Assembly (NCBI GenBank): GCA_018110825.1
Contig: JAGBCL010000031.1
Location: forward strand, 98,846 to 162,845
DNA length: 64,000 bases
From: Oscillospiraceae bacterium
Lineage (GTDB): Bacteria; Bacillota; Clostridia; Oscillospirales; Ruminococcaceae
Direction: 5' to 3'
Shown: one piece after another, positions 33,042-41,547 of the stretch
Layout of the letters: each line of letters opens with the position of its first letter
How positions within the stretch are numbered: the first letter of the stretch is position 1
Program-made: the position numbers and the translations under genes
Notes under the pieces: generated by a model
What the model was told of the DNA's origin: nothing
What the model saw: only the letters and a program-made list of their open reading frames with translations
Database searches by the model: none

Positions 33042-35327
33042 TTATATTTTGTGCAGTTTGACTACGTATACAGTCTTGTCGTCCTTGTGAGAATAATTTT
33101 CTGATTTTGAAATATCAGCAAACCCGATAATTTTTTCTGCGCAATCCTGAGGCGAAACACCTGTGCTAAGCATAAGTTCACGTATCCTCGGAAAGCACTC
33201 TTCGTTTATTCCATCAGTAATCATAACAATTTCATCACCGTCAGAAAGCTGAATGCCGCGTTTTGAAATTTCCACAGAGCTGACTATTCCGACAGGAGTT
33301 GACCAGCTTTCCACAGTTTTCACTGTACCGTTTGTCTTTATGAATGTCTGTGCTGCACCAAGCTTTATGATTTCAGCCTTACCGCTGAAAAGGTTAAGTT
33401 TCACAAGGTCAACCGTTGCAAAGCTTTCATCAGCTGATTTGGTCAGAAGAAGCAGGTTGATAAGTCTCACAGCAGCATTTATTCCAAGTCCCGCACGGAT
33501 AATCTTAGACATAAGAGAAACCGTCATGCAGCTTTCCACAGCCGCACGGACGCCGCTTCCCATACCGTCTGAAATCAACAGATAAATATTTCCGAAGCCG
33601 TCACGGAAGAATGTATTTGAATCACCGCTTGTTGCTTCCCGTCCGTTTACCGCCGCATGTCCGATTTCTGCCTCAAAAACAGTCTGCTCGCTGAAGCAAA
33701 GCTTTGTCGTTGAGCCGAAGGAAATCACTTCGGGAATAGCAAGTTCACAATCACATATTTTACCGAAATGTTCGGTAATTTTTTCAAGACGTGAATTGAA
33801 CAATCCCTCGTAGAAACATTCAATGTAAATTCGTCCGTCTTTATCTGAAAAAACTGCCGCAGAGAATTTTTTTACGCCATAGTCGGAAAGTGCCTCATTT
33901 ACATATCTGGAAAGCCGCTCATCACAGCAGGGAAATTGTTCTGAGTCACTACTGAAAAAATTAAGCATATCTTCCGTGCCCGAAAGCTGTTCAAGGGTTA
34001 TCTCACGCATACACCCGGTTACATTTCCCGATTGCTTTTCGAGAACCGAAAGACGGTGGAATTCATTGAAAGCTTCTGTTATCATGTTTTTCTGCGGACA
34101 AAGTTCAAGTTCCTTGCACAGTTCCTTCTCAGTAACATATCCTTTCTTTTTAAGTATTTCCTCAGCAGGTTCAAGATAGTTGAGTATACGCTGTTCCTCA
34201 CCATTACCGCAGAAAGCATTGTTCCTGCATAAAGCACAAATCTTTCCGCAGACCTCATAGGCAATGTTGCTGTTGGTTTCCTTTTTTTCAAAGATATCCG
34301 CGGCCTTTGAAAAGCAGGATTTTACATCTGAAACAGCAGATGAAGCAAAACGCAGACGGTTTCCGTATTGTTTTACTGCAGCGGAGGGTGAAGAAAATTC
34401 CGCCGTAAGAGGTTTTCGCAGAAGATTTTCAGGAACAATACAGAACAGTGCCGCCGCAATTGTCATATCAGGGATAAGCCTGAGCGTGTCCGCAGGCATT
34501 CCGTAAACAAGGGAGCAGGCAAAGGCTGTGCCGACGAAGACCGCAGCGGAAAATAATTTTCCCTTTTTTGAAGCAATTCCAAGAGCAAGTCCGGAGCAAA
34601 CCGTTATCGCAGATGTAGATGACATAAGATGCGATGCCGTGCCAAATGAAAAAGCGGAAATCGCACTTGCCGCACCGCCTCCTGCAATGCCATATCTGTA
34701 TGCAACAGCAGCCGTAATAAGCAGCCCGATAACCCTGCCCCCATTGACCGCACCAAGATTTATTCCGCAAAGCATGCAAATTGACAAAGCGTACACAACA
34801 GCATATGGAAGAGTGCTTTCGCAGGTTATTCCAAAGCCTTTCTGTGCAAGCGAAAAGGAACGGGCACCGAAGTAAGCGGCAGCACCGCAAATTGCCCCAC
34901 GGAAAATAATTGCCGCAATCAGCCCCGGTGTTATGTCGTAAAAGAAAGCCGCAATCAGTCCGCAGATTATGTATCCGAAAAAGGAAAGTGCGGAAACACC
35001 TTTTGAAGAAAGCTTTCCGCCAAGCAGTGCAGTCATTGCACTTTTTGCAAGAATTACAGCAGGCATGGAAATTATTTCGGTGACATGTTCCGTAAATTCA
35101 CCTGAAACAAAAAGCTTTGTCATTGTTCCTGCAAATGCGGCAGTCCCGCAGAAAGGGGACGTAACACCAGCAATTGCCGTGCATAAAGGTATGCCGTTTC
35201 CCAGAGGGGTTCCTGCCGCAAGAAAACCTGCTCCTGCAGCAGCGAGCAGCTTTACCACCCCGGGAAGTTCTTTCCGTATTGTTGCCGTGTTTTCATTTTC
35301 AGTTCTGACAATTTCCTTTAATTTCAT
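33042..35327 (-). CDS. spoIIE: Stage II sporulation protein E
   Basis: Sporulation phosphatase that dephosphorylates SpoIIAA to activate sigma-F in the forespore and helps polar septum formation with FtsZ. The first 300 or so residues hold about ten membrane helices; a Cys-bearing central region (CGKICALCRNNAFCGNG) follows. The C-terminal PP2C domain includes SDGMGSG, the Ser/Thr-phosphatase metal site, and DGDEIVMITDGINEE. The length of 761 residues is near that of Bacillus SpoIIE. It is monocistronic. The promoter region contains a Spo0A-type box, described separately. Presence of spoIIE argues that the lineage retains sporulation machinery, although one gene does not prove it sporulates. 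Confidence 0.94.
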   Translation of the reverse strand: MKLKEIVRTENENTATIRKELPGVVKLLAAAGAGFLAAGTPLGNGIPLCTAIAGVTSPFCGTAAFAGTMTKLFVSGEFTEHVTEIISMPAVILAKSAMTALLGGKLSSKGVSALSFFGYIICGLIAAFFYDITPGLIAAIIFRGAICGAAAYFGARSFSLAQKGFGITCESTLPYAVVYALSICMLCGINLGAVNGGRVIGLLITAAVAYRYGIAGGGAASAISAFSFGTASHLMSSTSAITVCSGLALGIASKKGKLFSAAVFVGTAFACSLVYGMPADTLRLIPDMTIAAALFCIVPENLLRKPLTAEFSSPSAAVKQYGNRLRFASSAVSDVKSCFSKAADIFEKKETNSNIAYEVCGKICALCRNNAFCGNGEEQRILNYLEPAEEILKKKGYVTEKELCKELELCPQKNMITEAFNEFHRLSVLEKQSGNVTGCMREITLEQLSGTEDMLNFFSSDSEQFPCCDERLSRYVNEALSDYGVKKFSAAVFSDKDGRIYIECFYEGLFNSRLEKITEHFGKICDCELAIPEVISFGSTTKLCFSEQTVFEAEIGHAAVNGREATSGDSNTFFRDGFGNIYLLISDGMGSGVRAAVESCMTVSLMSKIIRAGLGINAAVRLINLLLLTKSADESFATVDLVKLNLFSGKAEIIKLGAAQTFIKTNGTVKTVESWSTPVGIVSSVEISKRGIQLSDGDEIVMITDGINEECFPRIRELMLSTGVSPQDCAEKIIGFADISKSENYSHKDDKTVYVVKLHKI

Positions 35328-35374
35328 AATTAAACATCCTTCCGCTCCGAATACAGGAATTGTTATTCAGTGTA

Positions 35375-35408
35375 ATTATACCTTAGCGTAAATAAAAAAA
35401 TTGTCGAA
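35375..35408 (-). promoter_or_regulatory. spoIIE promoter with Spo0A box
   Basis: On the minus strand TATAAT is at 35375-35380. Twenty-one bases upstream is TCGACA (35402-35407), which lies within TTCGACA, the reverse complement of the Spo0A box TGTCGAA (35402-35408). A 21-base spacer with 0A boxes at the -35 is the arrangement known for Bacillus subtilis spoIIE. Confidence 0.65.
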
Positions 35409-35426
35409 AAGGAAGAACGCATATAG

Positions 35427-35455
35427 TTGCAGTGTCGGAAAAGCTGTGTTATAAT
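35427..35455 (+). promoter_or_regulatory. Promoter of the peptidase-like gene
   Basis: TTGCAG (35427-35432) and TATAAT (35450-35455) are 17 bases apart. It is divergent from the spoIIE promoter. Confidence 0.7.
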
Positions 35456-35478
35456 ATTTGCGGAAGGGAGGAAGAGGA

Positions 35479-36063
35479 ATGAAGCTTGATTACATAAAGG
35501 TAATTGATGAAAACGGCGGAGTAATGCACGGCGGAAACCAAAGCCATTTCACAAAAAACATCAATCGCAGCGGCTGTGGAATGATTGCCGCATGTGATAT
35601 GCTTTTGTACCTGCAGAACAGCAAAAATTTGCCGCTCAGCGAGTACAACCGATTTGTAGCAGAAAAAAGCAAAAGCTATTTTTATAAAATGCATTTTAAT
35701 CTTGTAGGAATTTCCGCAAGCCGCATTATAAAATTCCTTAGTAAACAAGGGCATCGTTTCTGCTTTATTCCGTGGTACAAGTTAAAGGGTGATTTGTTGG
35801 AAAAGAAGATAAAGAAGTCCATTGAAAACAACATTCCCGTAATTGTCCGTATCGGCCTGAACAGAAATCGGCTTCCATATAAATTGAGTAATACTGCCAG
35901 CGGAAGAATTACACAAGGCAAAATGTCATGGCATTATATAACCGTAATCGGTATTGAAAACAGTACACTGCATTTTTCTTCATGGGGCAGAGCAGGTGAA
36001 ATGGAACTTTCCGATTTGCAGCAGCATATAGGTTTTATGGGCGGCATCATCTGTACAGAGTGA
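35479..36063 (+). CDS. Putative C39/papain-like cysteine peptidase
   Basis: Protein of 194 residues that looks like a papain-fold C39-type peptidase. NRSGCGMIAACDML near 30-43 would supply the catalytic Cys, WHYITVIGIE near 152-161 the His, and the following FSSWG region the Asn/Asp-type position. It has no signal peptide or membrane helix, unlike many C39 proteins, so it may act inside the cell. The ATG at 35479 is chosen because GGGAGGAAGAGG lies just upstream. It is divergent from spoIIE, but there is no proof of a sporulation role. Substrate unknown; family assignment is from motif spacing only. Confidence 0.6.
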   Translation: MKLDYIKVIDENGGVMHGGNQSHFTKNINRSGCGMIAACDMLLYLQNSKNLPLSEYNRFVAEKSKSYFYKMHFNLVGISASRIIKFLSKQGHRFCFIPWYKLKGDLLEKKIKKSIENNIPVIVRIGLNRNRLPYKLSNTASGRITQGKMSWHYITVIGIENSTLHFSSWGRAGEMELSDLQQHIGFMGGIICTE

Positions 36064-36075
36064 AAATACAACAAA

Positions 36076-36105
36076 AAACGCTTCCGAAACTAATCGGAAG
36101 CGTTT
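36076..36105. terminator. Bidirectional terminator
   Basis: AAACGCTTCCGA pairs with TCGGAAGCGTTT, with A-rich sequence before and GCTTTTATT after. It separates two convergent genes. Confidence 0.85.
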
Positions 36106-36112
36106 GCTTTTA

Positions 36113-38635
36113 TTATGCTGTAACAATCTTGCTTGCGTCGTGGAGGTCGAGATAATCAACAGCCCACTCACGCATCTTGTACTTGAGAATTTTGCCTGCC
36201 GCATTCATCGGGAAGCCCTCAACGAAAGCGATATATCTCGGTACCTTGTGCTTAGCAAGTCTTTCAAGAGCGTACTGCTTCATTTCCTCAACAGTAGCCT
36301 CCTCACCAGGCTTGAGAACAATACAAGCCATAATTTCCTCACCGTAGGCCTTGTCAGGAACACCGATAACCTGGACGTCCTTTACCTTAGGATTTGTGTA
36401 GAAGAATTCTTCGATTTCCTTAGGGTAAATGTTTTCACCGCCGCGGATAATCATATCCTTGATACGGCCTGTAATCTTGAAGTAACCCTCAGGTGTACGT
36501 CTTGCAAGGTCGCCTGAATGGAGCCAGCCTTCCTCGTCGATAGCCGCAGCAGTAGCCTCAGGCATCTTATAGTAGCCCTTCATGATGTTGTAGCCTCTTG
36601 CGCAGAATTCGCCGTCCATGTTGTCGCCAAGCTCCTCGCCTGTTTCAGGGTCAACAATCTTGCACTCTACGCCGAAGATTGGTCCGCCGACAGTGTTAAC
36701 TCTTGTTTCAATGCTGTCAGTTGTCTTGGACATTGTAGTAGCAGGGGAAGCCTCTGTCTGACCGTAAGTGATACAGATTTCAGGCATATGCATCTTTTCG
36801 ATAACTTCCTGCATAGTCTTGATAGGACAAGGTGAACCAGCCATAATACCTGTTCTCATATTGGAGAAATCAGTCTTGTCGAAGTCCTCGTGACCGAGCA
36901 TAGCGATAAACATTGTCGGTACACCGTGGAAAGCGGTAATCTTTTCTTTGTTGATACAAGCAAGACCCTTTCTTGGGGAGAAAGCAGGGATAGGTGACAT
37001 TGTTACACCGTGGGTAACGCTTGCAGTCATAGCAAGTACCATACCGAAGCAGTGGAACATAGGCACCTGAATCATCATTCTGTCGTTTGTGGAAAGGTCC
37101 ATACAGTCGCCGATAGCCTTACCGTTGTTTACAACGTTATAGTGAGTGAGCATTACGCCCTTAGGGAAGCCTGTTGTACCTGATGTATACTGCATATTTA
37201 CAACGTCGTGCTTGTCAATCTTAGCACGCATTGCGTCAATCTTTTCATCGGAAACATTGTCAGCAAGAGCCATAGCTTCATCCCATGTGAAGCAGCCGTC
37301 CTGCTTGGAATCTGTTGTAATAATATTCTTGAGGAAAGGCAATCTCTTGGAATTAAGCTCACCGGGTTTGCAGGTCTGAAGCTCAGGGCAGAGTTCCTTC
37401 ATAATTCCAACATAGTCAGAATCCTTGTAGCCGTCAACCATAACAAGTGTATGTGTGTCAGACTGGTGAAGCAGATATTCAGCCTCGTGAATCTTGTAAG
37501 CTGTGTTAACCGTAACAAGAACAGCACCGATTGTTGTACAAGCCCAGAAAGTAATGTACCACGCAGGTACGTTTGTTGCCCAGATAGCAACGTGGTCGCC
37601 CTTCTTTACGCCCATAGCAACAAGTGCCTTGGCAAAGCGTCTTACATCATCACGGAATTCAGGGTAGGTTCTTGTGTAGTCTAGCTCAGTGTATCTGAAA
37701 GCGTACTGGTTAGGGAATTCCTCACAGATTCTGTCCAGTACGTCAGGGAATGTCTCGTCAATGATTGTTTCCTTTGGCCATGGGTAGTAGCCTGTGCCGC
37801 GGGAGTCAATCTGAAGCTTGTGCTTCTTTGCACGGAGATATGGCTTCATATATTTAGCAAACTGCGGGAACACGATACCTGCAGCATACAAATCTCTCGA
37901 CCATCTCTTAACCCATTCAAGGGAAACGTAGCCGTCATATTCAATCTTCTGAAGTGCCGCAAGCATTTCAGCAATAGGAAGGTCACCCTCGCCCATCATC
38001 TTGTATACAAGCTTGCCATCCTCCATAACGGAGTCCTTCACGTGAATGTACTTGATGTAATCTCCGAGATTTTCAACTGTCTGCTGACCTGTTTCGCCAA
38101 CATAGCGAGCAGGGTGATGCATATCCCAGAGAGCCGCGATATTCTTGTGAGCAACAGCATCGAGAACTTTTCTCAGACGTGCTGTGTCAGCGTAAACGCC
38201 GTTTGTTTCAACAAGAAGTGTAACGTTGTTTTTTTCAGCAATCGGAGCAACTTCCTTGAGGAATGCAATGATTGCTTCATCGTCAACCTCGTCAACAGGA
38301 GCAGGCTCAAGGTCTGCAAGAATTCTGATATATGGTGTGCCCAGCTTGTTTGCAAGCTCAGCGTACTGAGTGATATCCTCAACAGTTTCGTCGTGCTTGT
38401 CCGCAAACTTCAGGCACGCACCGCTGGAAAGACAGGGAATTTCAAGTCCCAGCTTATTCAGCTTTGTAATTGTAGCGTCAATATTTGCAGCAGTAAAAGG
38501 CTTTGCTCTTACAGTGGAAATTTCGTTGCCAAGGCCTCTTACCTCGATACCGTGGAAGCCAAGGTCTTTAGCCATAGTATATATGTCAACCCAAGAATAG
38601 TCAGGACATGCAAGTGTAGAAAAGCTGATTTTCAT
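36113..38635 (-). CDS. Fusion: sugar isomerase-like domain + acyl-CoA synthetase (AMP-binding)
   Basis: 840-residue two-domain protein. Residues 1-275 form a xylose-isomerase-like TIM barrel with LVETNGVY, WDMHHPAR and HVKDS at metal-ligand positions. After a basic linker (about 275-290), residues 300-835 form an adenylate-forming enzyme: YTSGTTGFPKG near 482-492, YGQTEASP, the GDLARRTPEGYFKITGR hinge region and PMNAAGKILKY with the catalytic lysine. The second half resembles fatty-acyl or medium-chain acyl-CoA ligases. Both halves look complete and in one frame with no stop or ribosome binding site between them. The ATG has GGAGG nine bases upstream. Product and substrate unknown; the fusion suggests the isomerised sugar or its derivative is the ligase substrate. 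Confidence 0.85.
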   Translation of the reverse strand: MKISFSTLACPDYSWVDIYTMAKDLGFHGIEVRGLGNEISTVRAKPFTAANIDATITKLNKLGLEIPCLSSGACLKFADKHDETVEDITQYAELANKLGTPYIRILADLEPAPVDEVDDEAIIAFLKEVAPIAEKNNVTLLVETNGVYADTARLRKVLDAVAHKNIAALWDMHHPARYVGETGQQTVENLGDYIKYIHVKDSVMEDGKLVYKMMGEGDLPIAEMLAALQKIEYDGYVSLEWVKRWSRDLYAAGIVFPQFAKYMKPYLRAKKHKLQIDSRGTGYYPWPKETIIDETFPDVLDRICEEFPNQYAFRYTELDYTRTYPEFRDDVRRFAKALVAMGVKKGDHVAIWATNVPAWYITFWACTTIGAVLVTVNTAYKIHEAEYLLHQSDTHTLVMVDGYKDSDYVGIMKELCPELQTCKPGELNSKRLPFLKNIITTDSKQDGCFTWDEAMALADNVSDEKIDAMRAKIDKHDVVNMQYTSGTTGFPKGVMLTHYNVVNNGKAIGDCMDLSTNDRMMIQVPMFHCFGMVLAMTASVTHGVTMSPIPAFSPRKGLACINKEKITAFHGVPTMFIAMLGHEDFDKTDFSNMRTGIMAGSPCPIKTMQEVIEKMHMPEICITYGQTEASPATTMSKTTDSIETRVNTVGGPIFGVECKIVDPETGEELGDNMDGEFCARGYNIMKGYYKMPEATAAAIDEEGWLHSGDLARRTPEGYFKITGRIKDMIIRGGENIYPKEIEEFFYTNPKVKDVQVIGVPDKAYGEEIMACIVLKPGEEATVEEMKQYALERLAKHKVPRYIAFVEGFPMNAAGKILKYKMREWAVDYLDLHDASKIVTA

Positions 38636-38673
38636 TTGATTTCCTCCATTTTCAAATTATGCAATACAAATTA

Positions 38674-38702
38674 ATGATACCATATTTTTTTGTTAAAATC
38701 AA
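38674..38702 (-). promoter_or_regulatory. Promoter of the isomerase/ligase fusion gene
   Basis: On the minus strand TTGATT (38697-38702) and TATCAT (38674-38679) are 17 bases apart. Confidence 0.6.
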
Positions 38703-38757
38703 GCCTTTTGGCATAACTATATTTCATATTTCACCATAATTTCAAGGCATAACGAAA

Positions 38758-38785
38758 ACCGTGAGTATCCGAAGATACCCACGGT
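38758..38785 (-). terminator. Terminator of the arabinose/GH operon
   Basis: ACCGTGGGTATC pairs with GATACTCACGGT around a UUCG tetraloop on the minus strand, followed by TTTTCGTT. Confidence 0.85.
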
Positions 38786-38790
38786 CAGAA

Positions 38791-40050
38791 TTATTTGAGC
38801 AGAAATGCCTTTGCGCCGTGGATGTTAAGCTTTACTGAAACAGCCTTGTCAGCAGCAACCGTTTCACCGCTCCACAATTCAGTTGCAGTCACAGCATCAT
38901 AAATTTCCACATCAGCCAGCGGAATTTCAACCTTGCTTGCCTTGTCACCCGTGTTGAATACAGCAATATACTGTCCGCCATCGGAGCAAGCCGCCGTCCA
39001 GAGAATATGCTCAACGCCGTCAATTTCTTTCTTCCATACCTGATGGGAGTGACGTGCATTGCTGTGCATAGCAAGAATCCCTTCGTTTGTCAGCAGGCTC
39101 ATCGTAAACTCGTCAAAGCCTGTCATTTCGCCGCCAATCATAAGCGGTGAACGGAAAATGCTCCAGAGAGTCATCATCGTAATCTGCTCGTCCTCAGTAA
39201 ACTTGGTGCGGATTGACTTGTCGTAATCCTGAAGAAGCGGGCCAATCGGCAGCATATCCGCATCAGGCCAGTGTCCCGCACCTGTGTGGATACTCCACTT
39301 TTCAGCACGCTCAAACATAGCGTAAAGAAGCTCCCACTTGTCCCAGAAATCGTCTGTAATACGCCACATATTTGAAATCTGCTTGTAAAGCTCAGCCTTT
39401 TCAAGAAGTGCAGGTCCCGGAGAAAGACTCAGCACCATATCACGTCCGCAGCTGTGAAGTGCCTCGCTGAGCATAACAAGCTCAGCTTCTTCGTGCGGAA
39501 GTTCACGGCAGATGTCATCGCACTTGATGAAGTCCACACCCCAGCTTGCGTAAAGCTCAAAAATGCTGTCATAGTAAGCACGTCCGCCCTCAGTTTCAGC
39601 GTTTACGCCGTACATATCAGGGTTCCACGCACAGATACTTGAAGAACGTGCGACATCCTTTGCTGTCTTGTCTGTGCCCTTGATTTTCAAATTCTTGTGA
39701 ACAGCGTGACGGGGAATACCTCTCATAATGTGAATACCAAACTTAAGTCCGAGAGAGTGAACGTACTCCGCAAGGGGAGCAAAGCCTTTTCCGTCAGCAG
39801 CAGACGGGAAACGGTTTACCGCAGGAATAAGACGGGAATATTCGTCCATACAAAGCTCACCAAACGGCTCATATTCGTGGCAAGTCGCATTCGGCGCACT
39901 CCACTGAATATCAACAACAACGTACTCCCATCCGTACTGTTTCAGGTGCTTCGCCATAAATTCAGCGTTCTTTCTAACAGTTGCTTCATCAACAGCTGCG
40001 CCATAGCAATCCCAGCTGTTCCAACCCATAGGTGCAGTCAATGCCTTCAT
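38791..40050 (-). CDS. Glycoside hydrolase family 27 (alpha-galactosidase or beta-L-arabinopyranosidase)
   Basis: Retaining clan-D glycosidase of 419 residues. MGWNSWDCYG near 8-17 is the family signature; the nucleophile is D178 in DFIKCDD and the acid/base is D234 in RITDD. The C-terminal beta domain is complete. No signal peptide, so it works on imported oligosaccharides. GH27 covers alpha-galactosidases and beta-L-arabinopyranosidases; the neighbours (ribulokinase, ribulose-5-phosphate epimerase, GH43) make an arabinose-linked substrate plausible, but the sequence alone does not decide. It is last in the operon, five bases after the GH43 gene. Confidence 0.88.
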   Translation of the reverse strand: MKALTAPMGWNSWDCYGAAVDEATVRKNAEFMAKHLKQYGWEYVVVDIQWSAPNATCHEYEPFGELCMDEYSRLIPAVNRFPSAADGKGFAPLAEYVHSLGLKFGIHIMRGIPRHAVHKNLKIKGTDKTAKDVARSSSICAWNPDMYGVNAETEGGRAYYDSIFELYASWGVDFIKCDDICRELPHEEAELVMLSEALHSCGRDMVLSLSPGPALLEKAELYKQISNMWRITDDFWDKWELLYAMFERAEKWSIHTGAGHWPDADMLPIGPLLQDYDKSIRTKFTEDEQITMMTLWSIFRSPLMIGGEMTGFDEFTMSLLTNEGILAMHSNARHSHQVWKKEIDGVEHILWTAACSDGGQYIAVFNTGDKASKVEIPLADVEIYDAVTATELWSGETVAADKAVSVKLNIHGAKAFLLK

Positions 40051-40055
40051 AGTAA

Positions 40056-41543
40056 TTACTCCTTATTCTCAAAATAGTCAATGTTAAGCTTTGTAAATTC
40101 AGCTACGTTGTTTCCCACAGCGTAAAGTCCCATTACAACTCCCGTAAATCCGCCCGAAACCTCACTTGAAAGGTACTTCGTGCTGCCGTATCCAAGCCCT
40201 GTTTCCTTGCCGTTTTCGCTGACAAAAAACTTGTAGCCGTAATTGTCAGCACGTACAATCAGCCTTGCCTTGTTGCAAGAAAGCGAAAGCGTACTCTGAA
40301 CGTGCTTGATGTCGCCGATATTCAGCTTCAACACAGCCTCAAAACCGTCACCGTTTTTACGGATTGCAACCTCGTAATGCTCGCTTTCGCTCATATACAT
40401 CGTCACGCCAGCCTCGCCCTTGTCAGCAGTTACATCAACAGCAAAATCCATATTGAAATCACGCTGTCTTATGCCGAGGAAGGTCGGTGTATCAGTCATA
40501 TCAAGGGTAATATCCGTGCCGTGAAGCACAGCCTTGTCCTCGGAAAGCTCGTAATTTTCAAGTACGGGGTGACGGAGATAAATCCAGTCAAGATTCCACT
40601 TTGTATTTTCGAAAGTGTAATTCTTCTTCTCAACCTGCTCAAAATCGCCCTTGATTTCGTACTCCCAATCTGTAATACCGTTTGTACCAGCCGTAAACCA
40701 GCCGTCTTCTCCGAACTTCACAGGTGTCAGGAAAACCTCCCGTCCAAGGTGATGATAAGGCTGCCAGATATGTATCTGACGGAAACCGAGAGAAAGAATG
40801 AACCAGTCACCGTTTGTATGCTGAATAAGGTCGCCGTGACCGATACCCTGAATGATAAAAGGCGCTTTATTCCTGTTTGTCAGTACGGGGTTGTTCGGGT
40901 AGTTCACAAACGGTCCCCAGGGACTATCAGAACGTGCATAAGTAATCATATGACCGTACTCAGTGCCGCCCTCAGCAGCCATAAGGTAATAGCCGCCGTT
41001 AATCTTGTACAAGTGCGGACTTTCAAGATAACGTCCGCCAGAGCCCTGCCATATACACTTGCTTCGGGACAGCTTTTCCCCAGTTTCAATGTTGATTTCG
41101 CACTGTACAACACCGCCCACGCCGTCATCGTCAGCACCATTGCTCATAAAGTAAACCTTGCCCTCATCAAACAGCAGTGACGGGTCAATACCGCCCTGGT
41201 CAACGAAAATCGGCTCCGACCATTCGCCGTAGATATCGTCGGTGTAAACGTAGAAATTCTGATGTGTCGTATCATTTGTGGTAACCATATAGAAGCGTCC
41301 GTCGTGGTAACGGATTGTTGGTGCAAACACACCGCCCGAGCTGTTGATTTTCTCCAGCATAACCTGAGTCTTGCGTGTTAAAACGTGACCAATCTGCTTC
41401 CAGTTCACAAGGTCGTCACTCTCAAAAAGCGGCACACCGGGGAAATACTGAAACGAACTGCAAACAAGATAGAATTTCCCGTTTGCAAAGCATACGCTCG
41501 GGTCAGGGTAAAATCCCTTAACAATAGGGTTAGTGTACTTCAT
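40056..41543 (-). CDS. Glycoside hydrolase family 43 (beta-xylosidase/alpha-L-arabinofuranosidase)
   Basis: Inverting five-bladed beta-propeller enzyme. FYPDPS at 11-16 carries the base D14, GGIDPSLLFDEG the pKa-tuning Asp, and ESPHLYK the general acid Glu. A C-terminal beta-sandwich of the GH43_C2 type (about 320-490) follows. No signal peptide: intracellular, acting on xylo- or arabino-oligomers. The length is 495 from the ATG at 41543, chosen because GAAAGGA lies nine bases upstream and the motif then sits at the expected depth; the longer frame overlaps the transporter gene. It lies four bases after the MFS gene. Confidence 0.9.
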   Translation of the reverse strand: MKYTNPIVKGFYPDPSVCFANGKFYLVCSSFQYFPGVPLFESDDLVNWKQIGHVLTRKTQVMLEKINSSGGVFAPTIRYHDGRFYMVTTNDTTHQNFYVYTDDIYGEWSEPIFVDQGGIDPSLLFDEGKVYFMSNGADDDGVGGVVQCEINIETGEKLSRSKCIWQGSGGRYLESPHLYKINGGYYLMAAEGGTEYGHMITYARSDSPWGPFVNYPNNPVLTNRNKAPFIIQGIGHGDLIQHTNGDWFILSLGFRQIHIWQPYHHLGREVFLTPVKFGEDGWFTAGTNGITDWEYEIKGDFEQVEKKNYTFENTKWNLDWIYLRHPVLENYELSEDKAVLHGTDITLDMTDTPTFLGIRQRDFNMDFAVDVTADKGEAGVTMYMSESEHYEVAIRKNGDGFEAVLKLNIGDIKHVQSTLSLSCNKARLIVRADNYGYKFFVSENGKETGLGYGSTKYLSSEVSGGFTGVVMGLYAVGNNVAEFTKLNIDYFENKE

Positions 41544-41547
41544 ATAA

